Assembly: GCF_038148855.1 (NCBI RefSeq)
Contig: NZ_JBBVGR010000005.1
Location: 1 to 64,000 of the forward strand
DNA length: 64,000 nucleotides
Reading direction: 5' to 3'
DNA from: Phycobacter sedimenti
GTDB taxonomy: Bacteria > Pseudomonadota > Alphaproteobacteria > Rhodobacterales > Rhodobacteraceae
Shown here: positions 15,717 to 24,987 of the stretch, one piece after another
Layout: every line of letters starts with the position of its first letter
Numbering within the stretch: position 1 is the stretch's first letter
Made by a program: the position numbers and the translations under genes
Notes under the pieces: model-generated
Told to the model about the DNA's origin: nothing
What the model saw: the letters and a program-made list of their open reading frames with translations, nothing else
Database searches by the model: none

Positions 15717-18086
15717 TCAGGACTTTTTGAACGCATCCATCAGCGCTGCGCCCAGCGCCCCGGTTGAGGCGGAATCAGACCTGCTCCCCACCTTCCCTTT
15801 GGGAGAGGCAGACATCTTACCCTTGCCTGCAGGCTTGCCGCCATGACGCGGCCCGCGCGATGCGCCACGGTCCTGGCCGCGCTCGTTGCGGCTGTCGCGG
15901 GCGGAGGCGCCGCCATCCTTTTTCATGGTCAGGCCAATGCGCTTGCGCGGCACATCGACCTCGGTCACCGTGACCTTGACCACCTGCCCTGTTTTCACCA
16001 CCTCATGCGGGTCCTTGACGAAGCGGTCGGCCAGCTGGCTGACATGCACCAGACCGTCCTGATGCACCCCGATATCCACAAAGGCGCCAAAGGCCGCCAC
16101 GTTGGTCACCGTCCCCTCCAGCACCATGCCGGGTTTCAGGTCCGTGATCTCCTCCACCCCATCGGTGAAGGAGGCTGTGACAAAGCTAGGGCGCGGGTCG
16201 CGGCCCGGCTTTTCCAGTTCGGCAAAGATGTCGCGCACGGTGGGCAGGCCCACATCGCCGCCGACAAAGTCCTCAGCCCTGAGCCGCTTGAGCGCCTGCC
16301 CATCGCCCATGATCTGGCGAATGTCCCGCCCGCAGGCCGCAACGATCTTGCGCGCCACATCATAGCTTTCAGGGTGCACGGCTGAGGCATCAAGCGGCTC
16401 CTTGCCATCTCGGATCCGAAGGAACCCCGCACATTGCTCAAAGGCCTTTGGCCCCAGTCGCGCAACTTTGAGCAGCTCCTTGCGGGTGGCAAAGGCCCCA
16501 TTCGCATCCCGGTGCGCAACGATGGCTTCGGCCAGACCGGGGCCAAGCCCCGAGACGTGGGACAGCAGCGGCGCTGAGGCCATGTTGAGGTCTACGCCAA
16601 CAGCGTTCACCACATCCTCGATCACCGCCTCCAGCGATTTGGAGAGTTTATGCTGATCCACATCGTGTTGATATTGGCCGACCCCGATGCTCTTCGGCTC
16701 GATTTTGACCAGCTCGGCCAGCGGATCCTGCAGGCGCCGCGCGATGGAGACCGCACCGCGCAAGCTCACATCGAGATCCGGGAACTCCCGCGCCGCCAGC
16801 TCGGAGGCAGAATAAACCGAAGCCCCGGCTTCGGAGACCACCACCTTGGTCGGCGCCTTGATCTTGGCAGGCAGGTGTTTCAGCACCTCCGCCACCATCC
16901 GCTCCGTCTCGCGGCTGGCGGTGCCATTGCCAATGGCGATCAGTTCAACGCCATGTTCAGCGATCAGCTTGACGATGGACACCTGCGCGCCGCGCAGATC
17001 GTTCTTCGGCTGAAACGGGTACAGCGTCTCTGTGGCCACCAATTTCCCGGTTGCATCCACCACTGCCGCCTTGACGCCGGTGCGAATGCCCGGGTCCAGC
17101 CCGAGGGTCGGCCGCGCACCGGCTGGCGCCGCAAAGAGCAGGTCTTTCAGATTGCGGGCAAAGACCTGGATCGCATCCTCCTGCGCCCGCGCGCGCAGAT
17201 CGCCCATCAGCTCAAGCATCATGGAAAGAGACAGTTTCACCCGCCACGTCCAGCCCGCCACCTTGCGCAGCCATTTGTCCCCGGCGCCTTCGCCGCTGGC
17301 CCCAAGAACAGCTGCCACCATGGCCTCGGCCCGCGCCACGCCCTCTTCGGGGTCGGGGCCGATATCCAGCGTCAGCACGCCCTCGTTAGAGCCGCGCAGC
17401 ATCGCCAGCGCCCGGTGCGATGGCACATCAGACCAACGTTCGCGATGATCGAAATAATCCGAAAACTTGGCGCCCTCCTGTTCCTTGCCCTCCACGACCT
17501 TGGCCGTCAGGAAGGCCTCGCGCTGCAGGAACTCCCGCAACCGGCCCAGAAGATCGGCATCCTCGGTCAGACGTTCCGTCAGGATGTCGCGCGCCCCGTT
17601 GAGCGCGTCCTTCACCGTCGGAACCGCCTCGGTGATATAACTCTGGGCCAGCGTCTCGGGCTCAAGGCTGCGGTCGGCAAGGATGGCCTCCGCCAGTGGT
17701 TCAAGCCCGTTTTCCCGCGCGATCATCGCCTTGGTGCGGCGCTTGGGCTTGTAGGGCAGATAGATGTCTTCCAGCTGCGCCTTGGTCTCGGCCTTGGCGA
17801 TCTTGGCCGCCAGTTCGTCGGTCAGCTTGTCCTGGTTCCTGATCGTTTCCAGGATACTGCCCCGGCGCGCCTCCAACTCTCGCAGGTAGGACAGACGCTC
17901 GTCAAGGGTGCGCAGTTGAGTGTCATCCAGCCCCCCGGTCGCCTCTTTCCGGTAGCGTGCCACGAAGGGCACGGTCGCCCCTTCATCCAACAGCGCGACG
18001 GCGGCGCTGACCTGTTTCGCGCCTGCGCCGATCTCAGTCGCGATGGTCTGTGCGATACGGGCGCTGATCTCAGGGGAAGTGTCCAC
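15717..18086 (-). CDS. tex: Tex family RNA-binding transcription accessory protein
   Basis: About 789 residues from the GTG at 18086. That GTG follows AAAGGAGC and starts the usual DTSPEISARIAQTIATEIGA; an ATG at 18152 would add 22 unconserved residues. Domains in order: the Tex N-terminal helical region (to about 190), a YqgF/RNase-H-like domain with LGLDPGIRTGVKAAVVD, a tandem helix-hairpin-helix region with VSGLGPGLAEAIVAHRD, and a C-terminal S1 RNA-binding domain (LKPGMVLEGTVTNVAAFGAF). A low-complexity basic tail follows the S1 domain. Tex binds nucleic acid and affects transcription and stress tolerance in several bacteria. It is divergent from gatB, with 181 bp between the starts. Confidence 0.95.
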   Translation of the reverse strand: MDTSPEISARIAQTIATEIGAGAKQVSAAVALLDEGATVPFVARYRKEATGGLDDTQLRTLDERLSYLRELEARRGSILETIRNQDKLTDELAAKIAKAETKAQLEDIYLPYKPKRRTKAMIARENGLEPLAEAILADRSLEPETLAQSYITEAVPTVKDALNGARDILTERLTEDADLLGRLREFLQREAFLTAKVVEGKEQEGAKFSDYFDHRERWSDVPSHRALAMLRGSNEGVLTLDIGPDPEEGVARAEAMVAAVLGASGEGAGDKWLRKVAGWTWRVKLSLSMMLELMGDLRARAQEDAIQVFARNLKDLLFAAPAGARPTLGLDPGIRTGVKAAVVDATGKLVATETLYPFQPKNDLRGAQVSIVKLIAEHGVELIAIGNGTASRETERMVAEVLKHLPAKIKAPTKVVVSEAGASVYSASELAAREFPDLDVSLRGAVSIARRLQDPLAELVKIEPKSIGVGQYQHDVDQHKLSKSLEAVIEDVVNAVGVDLNMASAPLLSHVSGLGPGLAEAIVAHRDANGAFATRKELLKVARLGPKAFEQCAGFLRIRDGKEPLDASAVHPESYDVARKIVAACGRDIRQIMGDGQALKRLRAEDFVGGDVGLPTVRDIFAELEKPGRDPRPSFVTASFTDGVEEITDLKPGMVLEGTVTNVAAFGAFVDIGVHQDGLVHVSQLADRFVKDPHEVVKTGQVVKVTVTEVDVPRKRIGLTMKKDGGASARDSRNERGQDRGASRGPRHGGKPAGKGKMSASPKGKVGSRSDSASTGALGAALMDAFKKS

Positions 18087-18267
18087 GGGGGCTGCTCCTT
18101 TGTCTTGTCGGAGGTCCGTCTTAGCCGCCCGCGAAAGCATCGCCAAGAGCATGTTTCACCATCGGCGCGGGACACCGCCGCCCCCTCTCTGCATTGCCCT
18201 CTTGCTCCTTGCGGCACAGGCGCCTAGAACACCTGCCAAACATGGACATTTCATACGGCGGAAAAAC

Positions 18268-19776
18268 ATGCTCGACCTGACATATGAACTCCCCAAGCCC
18301 AAGGTGATCTCGGGCGCCAAGCATGACTGGGAACTGGTCATCGGCATGGAGGTGCATGCCCAGGTCAGCTCGAACGCCAAGCTGTTCTCAGGCGCCTCGA
18401 CCCAGTTCGGGGCCGAGCCGAATTCCAACGTGTCCTTCGTGGATGCGGCGATGCCCGGCATGTTGCCCGTGATCAACGAATACTGCGTCGAGCAGGCGGT
18501 GCGCACCGGTCTTGGCCTCAAGGCCGATATCAACCTCTGGTCCGCCTTCGACCGCAAGAACTACTTCTACCCCGACCTGCCGCAGGGCTATCAGATCAGC
18601 CAGCTTTACCACCCCATCGTGGGCGAAGGCGAAGTGCTGGTGGAACTGGGTGACGGAACCGCACGCATGGTGCGGATCGAGCGCATCCACATGGAGCAGG
18701 ACGCAGGCAAATCCATTCACGACATGGACCCGAACATGTCCTTCGTGGACCTCAACCGCACCGGCGTCTGCCTGATGGAGATCGTCTCCCGCCCCGATAT
18801 CCGTGGCCCGGAAGAGGCCGCCGCCTATATCGCCAAGCTGCGCCAGATCATGCGGTATTTGGGCACCTGCGACGGCAACATGCAGAACGGCAACCTGCGC
18901 GCCGACGTGAACGTCTCGATCTGCCTGCCCGGCGCCTATGAGAAGTATCAGGAAACGCAGGATTTCTCGCACCTCGGCACCCGCTGCGAGATCAAGAACA
19001 TGAACTCCATGCGCTTTATCCAGCAGGCGATTGAGGTCGAGGCCCGTCGGCAGATCGCCATCGTCGAAGGCGGCGGCAAGGTCGAGCAGGAAACCCGCCT
19101 GTACGATCCGGACAAGGGCGAAACCCGCTCGATGCGCTCCAAGGAAGAAGCGCACGACTACCGGTATTTCCCCGATCCAGATCTGCTGCCGCTGGAAATC
19201 GAACAGGACTGGGTGGACAATATCAAGGCCAACCTTCCCGAACTTCCGGACGAGAAGAAGGCCCGCTTCATCGAGGAATTCGGCCTCACCGATTATGATG
19301 CCTCGGTCCTGACGGCGGATGTGGAATCGGCGGCTTACTTTGATGAGGTCGCCAAGGGCCGCAACGGCAAGCTGGCCGCCAACTGGGTGATCAACGAACT
19401 GTTCGGCCGCCTCAAGAAGGAAGATCACGAGATCACCGACAGCCCGGTTTCCCCGGCGCAGCTGGGCGGGATCATCGATCTGATTTCCTCGGATGCCATC
19501 TCGGGCAAGATCGCCAAGGACCTGTTCGAGATCGTCTACACCGAAGGCGGCGATCCCGCACAGATCGTCGAAGAACGCGGCATGAAGCAGGTGACGGACA
19601 CGGGCGCTATCGAGGCCGCCCTGGACGAGATCATCGCCGCCAACCCCGCGCAGGTGGAAAAGGCCAAGGTGAACCCGAAACTGGCAGGCTGGTTCGTTGG
19701 TCAGGTGATGAAAGCCACCGGCGGCAAGGCCAACCCCAAGGCGGTGAACGAGCTGGTCGCCAAGAAACTGGGCTAG
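18268..19776 (+). CDS. gatB: Asp-tRNA(Asn)/Glu-tRNA(Gln) amidotransferase subunit B
   Basis: A 502-residue subunit of the GatCAB complex, which turns misacylated Glu-tRNA(Gln) (and Asp-tRNA(Asn)) into the amidated form. The signature WELVIGMEVHAQVSS and the metal-binding and tRNA region (GYQISQLYHPIVGEGEV) are present. C-terminal YqeY-like helices run from about residue 370 to the typical end (VGQVMKATGGKANPKAVNEL). A frame opens further upstream, but the ATG at 18268 begins the conserved MLDLTYELPKPKVISG. gatA and gatC are not in the window. A strong terminator follows at 19797. Confidence 0.97.
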   Translation: MLDLTYELPKPKVISGAKHDWELVIGMEVHAQVSSNAKLFSGASTQFGAEPNSNVSFVDAAMPGMLPVINEYCVEQAVRTGLGLKADINLWSAFDRKNYFYPDLPQGYQISQLYHPIVGEGEVLVELGDGTARMVRIERIHMEQDAGKSIHDMDPNMSFVDLNRTGVCLMEIVSRPDIRGPEEAAAYIAKLRQIMRYLGTCDGNMQNGNLRADVNVSICLPGAYEKYQETQDFSHLGTRCEIKNMNSMRFIQQAIEVEARRQIAIVEGGGKVEQETRLYDPDKGETRSMRSKEEAHDYRYFPDPDLLPLEIEQDWVDNIKANLPELPDEKKARFIEEFGLTDYDASVLTADVESAAYFDEVAKGRNGKLAANWVINELFGRLKKEDHEITDSPVSPAQLGGIIDLISSDAISGKIAKDLFEIVYTEGGDPAQIVEERGMKQVTDTGAIEAALDEIIAANPAQVEKAKVNPKLAGWFVGQVMKATGGKANPKAVNELVAKKLG

Positions 19777-19796
19777 CGCGGCGCAACCGATCCAAA

Positions 19797-19821
19797 GGCG
19801 CCCCAACCGGGGCGCCTTTTT
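19797..19821 (+). terminator. Rho-independent terminator of gatB
   Basis: Perfect 8-bp stem GGCGCCCC (19797-19804) and GGGGCGCC (19809-19816), loop AACC, followed by TTTTT. AAA before the stem adds pairs. It begins 20 bp after the gatB stop codon. Confidence 0.92.
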
Positions 19822-19974
19822 CTGTTCACGAGTTATCCAAAGGCAACGCCCGACCGGCGTGGAGCCGACAGGCTTTCAGCCGGGTACACCTTCGCCACTA
19901 TGATCATATGCGACCGTTTCTCAGCGAACGGGCGCCCTGCACCTGCCCCGGTCGAACTCCGCCACACCCTTTGA

Positions 19975-20427
19975 TCATTGAAGACCTTCAACGACTCTCC
20001 AAAATTCTTCCCATGCGGCTCGCTGTTCAGGAGGAATGCCTTCATTGTCGTCATTGGCAATTTGCTCTGGAGTTGCCCAGGCGATGCTGAGGGTTTTCGC
20101 CGCGCCACACAGCCGTTCAGCTTGATCACTGGCGAGTTCGCCTCCTAGAATTACAGACAAGCCCGCCTTCCCCTCTGACACCTCAGTCATTGCATCGAGG
20201 TGAGCCTGCAAACCAGCAAGCTCCGCGTCCTTGGGAAAGGCCGCAATGAGCGCTTCGATAGCAGCCAGGTCGTGATCTGGCTGCCCTCCGCAGGCCCACT
20301 TGATCGCGATCGGCTGCAAGAGGAAGTCAAAGCCAAAGAAGATATTTCGAGGTGGATTTGTTTGAGCCGATGCTCCAGACGCTATCAAACTCAAGAGAAT
20401 TACAGTCTGTTTTATCAAGTTAGTCAT
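19975..20427 (-). CDS. Secreted hypothetical protein
   Basis: A 150-residue frame with a clear signal peptide (KQTVILLSLIASGASA, cleavage near residue 21). The mature part is mixed alpha/beta with only two cysteines (one in WACGG, one in ERLCG), which could form a disulfide in the periplasm. No family is recognised. The DNA is somewhat AT-richer than the flanking genes, suggesting a lineage-specific or acquired gene. It is convergent with gatB and divergent from pepT. The reading frame has host-like codon use in the middle, which supports a real gene. Confidence 0.65.
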   Translation of the reverse strand: MTNLIKQTVILLSLIASGASAQTNPPRNIFFGFDFLLQPIAIKWACGGQPDHDLAAIEALIAAFPKDAELAGLQAHLDAMTEVSEGKAGLSVILGGELASDQAERLCGAAKTLSIAWATPEQIANDDNEGIPPEQRAAWEEFWRVVEGLQ

Positions 20428-20706
20428 AGCGCGTAGTTCCGACCCATTTTGGAAGCCTTCTGAGAGCCGCTCTCGTTACCAAAGCCACCGCCGGGCGACG
20501 ACATTGTCTCTCCCCCCCTAGTCCAGGCCTCAAAACTCCCCCGATCTACAATCTCGCTGACGTCCAAATGCGCGGTCCCTTGCCAATGCTCACCCTGCAA
20601 TGCCTCCACCCTGCCCGTAGCCCCCTAAGGTTGCAAGCCTGCCCTTGACGCCCCTCGCGCTCTGGCCCAGCGTGGCGGCGAACGAATACCCTCTACGGAG
20701 CACGCC

Positions 20707-21948
20707 ATGAAAACCCAATTCGATCAGGCCCTTCAGGACCGGCTCATCCGCTATGCCGCCATCGACAGTCAAAGCGATGAGAATTCGCCCTCCTCCCCCA
20801 GTACCGCAATCCAGTTTGATATGCTGAACCTGCTGATGGAAGAGCTGAAGGAGATCGGCGCAAGGGATGTGGAGCTGACAGATTATGGCACCGTGCTGGC
20901 CACCGTTCCGGGCACGATTGAGGGGCCGACGGTGGGCTTCCTCGCCCATGTGGACACCGCGCCGCAGTTCAATGCAGCGGGCGTGAAGCCGCGCCTGATC
21001 ACGGGCTACAATGGCGGCGACATCACCTTCCCGGACAATCCCGACCTGGTGCTCTCGCCCAAGGATCACCCGTACCTCGCGACCAAGGAAGGCCACGACC
21101 TGATCACCGCCTCGGGCACCACGCTGCTTGGCGCCGATGACAAGGCCGGTATCGCCGTCGTGATGACCCTGGCGCAGCATCTGATCGAAAACCCCGACAT
21201 CCCCCATGGCCCGATCCGCATCGCCTTTACCCCGGACGAGGAAATCGGCCGTGGTGTCGATCCGCAGCTGCCAAAGGATCTTGGCGTCGATTTTGCCTAT
21301 ACGCTGGATGGCAGCGATGTCGGCGAAATCATCTATGAAAGCTTCTCTGCCGACCGCGCGGTGGTGACGATCAAGGGCGTGTCGATCCATCCGGGCTGGG
21401 CCAAGGAGAAGATGGTCAATGCGGCGCATCTGGCCGCGAAGATCGTGCAGACCCTGCCCCAGGCCACGATGACGCCGGAAACCACGGACGAGCGAGACGG
21501 CTTCCTGCATGTCACCGATATGAACGGTGGCTCATCCGAGATGGAGATCAAGCTGATCCTGCGCGATTTTGAGCGCGACGGGCTGGCGGCCAAGGGCGAC
21601 CTTTTGCGCAAGGTCTGCGAGGCGGTGCAGGCGAGCGAGCCGCGCGCAGAGATTACTTGCGAGATCACCCCGCAGTATCGCAACATGCGCTATTGGCTGG
21701 AAGAGGACATGACCCCGGTGGATCTGGCGCTGGAGGCCTGCCGCGCCAACGGGATCGAGCCTATCTCGGTTCCCATCCGCGGCGGCACCGATGGCTCGCG
21801 CCTGACCGAACTGGGCGTGCCGACGCCCAACATCTTTTGTGGCATGCAATGCGTGCATGGACCGCTTGAGTGGGTCTCGGTGCAGGACATGGCGGCGGCC
21901 ACCAATGTCTGCCTGACGCTGGCGCAGCTGGCGGCGGCCAGGAAATAG
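20707..21948 (+). CDS. pepT: Peptidase T (tripeptide aminopeptidase, M20B)
   Basis: A 413-residue cytoplasmic di-zinc aminopeptidase that removes the N-terminal residue of tripeptides. Motifs of M20 enzymes are in order: GFLAHVDTAPQF (first zinc His and Asp), GTTLLGADDKAGIAV (bridging Asp), IAFTPDEEIGRGVDP (catalytic and metal Glu), and near the end GGTDGSRLTELGVPTPNIF. Length is normal. The start ATG is preceded by CTACGGAGCACGCC, a good ribosome site. It is a single gene followed by the DUF4177 gene 116 bp downstream. Confidence 0.96.
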   Translation: MKTQFDQALQDRLIRYAAIDSQSDENSPSSPSTAIQFDMLNLLMEELKEIGARDVELTDYGTVLATVPGTIEGPTVGFLAHVDTAPQFNAAGVKPRLITGYNGGDITFPDNPDLVLSPKDHPYLATKEGHDLITASGTTLLGADDKAGIAVVMTLAQHLIENPDIPHGPIRIAFTPDEEIGRGVDPQLPKDLGVDFAYTLDGSDVGEIIYESFSADRAVVTIKGVSIHPGWAKEKMVNAAHLAAKIVQTLPQATMTPETTDERDGFLHVTDMNGGSSEMEIKLILRDFERDGLAAKGDLLRKVCEAVQASEPRAEITCEITPQYRNMRYWLEEDMTPVDLALEACRANGIEPISVPIRGGTDGSRLTELGVPTPNIFCGMQCVHGPLEWVSVQDMAAATNVCLTLAQLAAARK

Positions 21949-22064
21949 GCCCACTCTGTAGAGAGAATGCCACGGGCCGCATCCGGTCCGTCGGCACACC
22001 TTGACCCGGAACCTGCTTCCGCTAAACCTCGGGGGCCAGTCCGGCGATCGCTCAGGAGATCACG

Positions 22065-22550
22065 ATGCAAGAGTACGAGTACAAGGTTGTCCCCGCCCCC
22101 CACAAGGGCACCAAAGCCAAGGGCGTCAAGACGCCGGAGGACCGCTTTGCCTACTCGATCGAAACCGTGCTGAACCAGATGGCCGCCGAGGGTTGGGAAT
22201 ATCAGCGCGCCGAACTGCTCCCATCCGAGGAACGTTCAGGGCTGACCGGCTCGACCACCAACTGGCGCAACGTGCTGATCTTTCGACGCTCCGTTGCCGA
22301 TGCAGCAGGATCCACTGCATCGGCAGAGCAAACACCACAGGTCCATACCCCCGGGCCAGCTGACCCGCCGCTGACCGCTCCGGCTGCAGACCATGCGGAG
22401 ACACCAAGCTCCTCGGAGCCCGTCCGCGCCGAAAAAACTCTGAGCGAGAAGGCGCCGGACACAGCCTCCGGCGCTGAAGACCCGAATGCAGCCGACGCCC
22501 GCAATCGGCGTGGATACATTCGCGTTTCTGACCCACGCGACGACCAGTAG
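22065..22550 (+). CDS. DUF4177 domain protein with disordered tail
   Basis: A 161-residue protein. Residues 1-78 form the DUF4177 domain (QEYEYKVVPAPHKG, then NQMAAEGWEYQRAELLPSEE and WRNVLIFRR), a small beta-rich fold of unknown function often found in short proteins. Residues 80-145 are a low-complexity Ala/Pro/Thr/Glu region and probably disordered. The C-terminal NRRGYIRVSDPRDDQ looks like a short motif. A good ribosome site (CAGGAGATCACG) precedes the ATG. It is convergent with bolA. Confidence 0.82.
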   Translation: MQEYEYKVVPAPHKGTKAKGVKTPEDRFAYSIETVLNQMAAEGWEYQRAELLPSEERSGLTGSTTNWRNVLIFRRSVADAAGSTASAEQTPQVHTPGPADPPLTAPAADHAETPSSSEPVRAEKTLSEKAPDTASGAEDPNAADARNRRGYIRVSDPRDDQ

Positions 22551-22596
22551 ACAGATACGCCGCGCACACCCCCATGCGGTGCGCGACTGCCCGCCT

Positions 22597-22851
22597 TTAA
22601 CTGCCGATATCCAGCGCCAGCGCATGGATACGCGGCACGATATCCCCAAGCGCCTTGTGCACCGCGCGGTGCTGGGCCACTCGGTTCATCCCCGCAAAGG
22701 CCTCAGCCCGGATCATCACGTTAAAGTGACTCTCGCCGCGCCCGTCATGGCCCGCGTGACCGATGTGGCTATCGCTGTCGTCAACCACCTCCAGGCGGGT
22801 GGGATTGAACGCCTCTTGCAGGCGGGTTTCCATTTCTTCTTTGATGCTCAT
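22597..22851 (-). CDS. BolA family protein
   Basis: An 84-residue BolA/IbaG-like protein. The family pattern is visible: RLQEAFNPTRLEVVDDSDSH, then HFNVMIRAEAFAGMNRVAQH and the C-terminal LGDIVPRIHALALD. BolA proteins form [2Fe-2S] complexes with monothiol glutaredoxins and influence iron handling, cell shape and stress response. A glutaredoxin gene is not next to it here. It is divergent from the J-domain gene, with 106 bp between the starts, an arrangement common in Rhodobacteraceae. Confidence 0.9.
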   Translation of the reverse strand: MSIKEEMETRLQEAFNPTRLEVVDDSDSHIGHAGHDGRGESHFNVMIRAEAFAGMNRVAQHRAVHKALGDIVPRIHALALDIGS

Positions 22852-22957
22852 TTTCCGCTCACTCTCATAAAAATTTCCCCTCCCCCCTTCTATCTCCCGC
22901 CCCTTAGACTAAACTGCTTGCTCCGAGTCGAGCAGAACCGAATTAGAAGGTGCGCCC

Positions 22958-23581
22958 ATGAGCAAATCAGATCCCTTTGGTTTCGATATGTCCGTCCGCT
23001 CCGCGAAAAAGAAGAACCCGCGCGGACGTAGGGCCGTATCCGGAGCCCAGGAAACATCGGTGCGCACCTGCGCCAAGGAAGGCTGTGAGGAGCCTGGCAA
23101 GTTCCGCGCTCCCAAAGCACCGGACGTTCTGGATGATTACATCTGGTTCTGTCAGGAACACGTGCGCGAATATAATCAGAAGTGGAACTTCTTCCAGGGC
23201 ACCACGGAGGCCGAGCTGAACGCGCAGGCCTCGAAGGACAAGGTCTGGGAACGTCAGACCCGGCCCCTGGGCGATCCCGAGGCGCGCGCCTGGGCGCGGC
23301 TTGGCATCGAAGATCCGCACCAGGTTCTGGGCGCCAATGCGACCCGCAACCCCGGCAAAAGCGCCAAGGCCGGTCGCCGCCTGCCTGCCACCGAGCGGCG
23401 CGCGATCGAAATCCTTGAGGCCAAGGACGATTGGTCCAAGGCCGAGATCCGCAAGGCCTACAAGAAGTTGATCAAGGTACTGCACCCCGACATGAACGGC
23501 GGCGACCGCAGCCAGGAGGAACAGCTGCAAGAGGTGGTCTGGGCCTGGGATCAGATCAAGGACAGTCGCAGCTTCAAGTGA
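22958..23581 (+). CDS. J-domain (DnaJ-like) protein
   Basis: A 207-residue protein. The C-terminal 60 residues form a J domain (ERRAIEILEAKDDWSKAEIR, then KAYKKLIKVLHPDMNGGDRS) with the HPD tripeptide needed to stimulate a DnaK-type ATPase. The N-terminal part has a basic stretch (SVRSAKKKNPRGRRAV) and a putative zinc-binding cluster (TCAKEGCEEPGKF...WFCQEHV). There is no Gly/Phe region or DnaJ zinc domain, so it is a specialised co-chaperone. It lies upstream of cobS-cobT but has its own terminator, so it need not be part of cobalamin synthesis. Confidence 0.92.
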   Translation: MSKSDPFGFDMSVRSAKKKNPRGRRAVSGAQETSVRTCAKEGCEEPGKFRAPKAPDVLDDYIWFCQEHVREYNQKWNFFQGTTEAELNAQASKDKVWERQTRPLGDPEARAWARLGIEDPHQVLGANATRNPGKSAKAGRRLPATERRAIEILEAKDDWSKAEIRKAYKKLIKVLHPDMNGGDRSQEEQLQEVVWAWDQIKDSRSFK

Positions 23582-23614
23582 CCCGCATAGGTGCGTGTCG
23601 CAACAGTTGAACCG

Positions 23615-23643
23615 GGCGCTCCCGATGGTGGGGCGCCTTTTTT
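23615..23643 (+). terminator. Rho-independent terminator of the J-domain gene
   Basis: An 8-bp stem (GGCGCTCC at 23615-23622 with GGGGCGCC at 23630-23637, one T-G pair) is followed by six T residues. It lies about 33 bp after the stop codon and separates the J-domain gene from cobS. Confidence 0.87.
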
Positions 23644-23858
23644 GTTGGCCTATCCCGTCTCAGACACCCTCAGCACCCTGTCGATCAGGCCAGTTTCGGC
23701 TCACTTGCAGGCCAAACACCGCGTCATAAGGTTTCACATCCACCTTTCGCTTGCCCTTGCCTGCCAGATCGGGCACCAATCCCCCGAATTACGCCCCCCC
23801 TCTGGCCGAGTGGGTCATGAGCTCTACGATTGGGGCACAGAGACAAGGATGGACTGCG

Positions 23859-24845
23859 ATGAGCGACGGCATGCTGGATATGAATGCGAAACCGACAGAG
23901 GCCGTTTCGGTCCGCGATGTGTTCGGAATTGACACCGACATGACCGTAAAGGGCTTTGCCGAAGGCTCTGACCGCGTGCCTGCGCTCGACCCCACCTACA
24001 AGTTCGACCCCGATACGACACTGGCCATCCTGGCAGGCTTCAGCCACAATCGCCGCGTGATGATCCAGGGCTACCACGGCACCGGTAAATCCACTCACAT
24101 CGAGCAGGTCGCAGCCCGCCTGAACTGGCCCTCCGTGCGCGTCAACCTCGACAGCCACATTTCGCGGATCGACCTGATCGGCAAGGACGCGATCAAGCTG
24201 CGCGACGGCAAGCAGGTGACCGAGTTCCACGAAGGCATCCTGCCCTGGGCGCTGCGCAACCCGGTTGCGATCGTATTCGACGAATACGACGCAGGCCGCG
24301 CCGACGTGATGTTCGTGATCCAGCGGGTGCTGGAGCATGACGGCAAGCTGACGCTTCTGGACCAGAACGAGATCATCACCCCGAACCCCTTCTTCCGTCT
24401 GTTCGCCACTGCGAACACCGTTGGTCTGGGCGACACCACTGGCCTCTATCACGGCACCCAGCAGATCAACCAGGCCCAGATGGACCGCTGGTCGCTCGTC
24501 GCCACGCTGAACTACCTCAGCCACGATGCGGAAACCGCCATCGTTCTGTCGAAGGCGCCGCACTATAATACCGAGAAGGGCCGCAAGATCGTCAGCCAGA
24601 TGGTCACCGTCGCGGACCTGACCCGGACCGCCTTCATGAACGGGGATCTGTCCACCGTCATGTCGCCCCGGACCGTGATCAACTGGGCGCAAAACGCCGA
24701 GATCTTCCGCGATGTGGGCTATGCCTTCCGCCTGTCCTTCCTGAACAAATGCGACGAGCTGGAACGCCAGACCGTGGCCGAGTTCTACCAGCGCTGCTTT
24801 GACGAGGAACTGCCCGAAAGCGCGGCCAACGTGAGCCTCGGCTAA
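23859..24845 (+). CDS. cobS: Aerobic cobaltochelatase subunit CobS (AAA+ ATPase)
   Basis: A 328-residue AAA+ protein of MoxR type. It works with CobT as the ATPase unit that drives cobalt insertion by CobN into hydrogenobyrinic acid a,c-diamide in the aerobic cobalamin pathway. Walker A is GYHGTGKSTHIEQVA, Walker B is PVAIVFDEYDAGRADV, and sensor 1 is in FFRLFATANTVGLGD. A longer frame opens at 23751, but the ATG at 23859 has AAGGATGG before it and starts the usual MSDGMLDMNAKPT. It is followed by cobT after about 140 bp. cobN is not in the window. Confidence 0.96.
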   Translation: MSDGMLDMNAKPTEAVSVRDVFGIDTDMTVKGFAEGSDRVPALDPTYKFDPDTTLAILAGFSHNRRVMIQGYHGTGKSTHIEQVAARLNWPSVRVNLDSHISRIDLIGKDAIKLRDGKQVTEFHEGILPWALRNPVAIVFDEYDAGRADVMFVIQRVLEHDGKLTLLDQNEIITPNPFFRLFATANTVGLGDTTGLYHGTQQINQAQMDRWSLVATLNYLSHDAETAIVLSKAPHYNTEKGRKIVSQMVTVADLTRTAFMNGDLSTVMSPRTVINWAQNAEIFRDVGYAFRLSFLNKCDELERQTVAEFYQRCFDEELPESAANVSLG

Positions 24846-24987
24846 CTGCAAAAAGAGACGCCCGGCCACCCCTATGGGCGGGCACGTCGTTTCCCGCCCG
24901 CGGTCAGGCACCGCCCTTTGCACCAGACCAGAAGACTGGACATAGACGGCGCCTGGCGAAATGATCGGACCAAGGACCGCTTGCGCC

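Noticed and set aside
20424..20609. 61-codon minus-strand frame between the secreted hypothetical protein and pepT
   Set aside because: No ribosome site, no motif and overlap with the likely promoter region.
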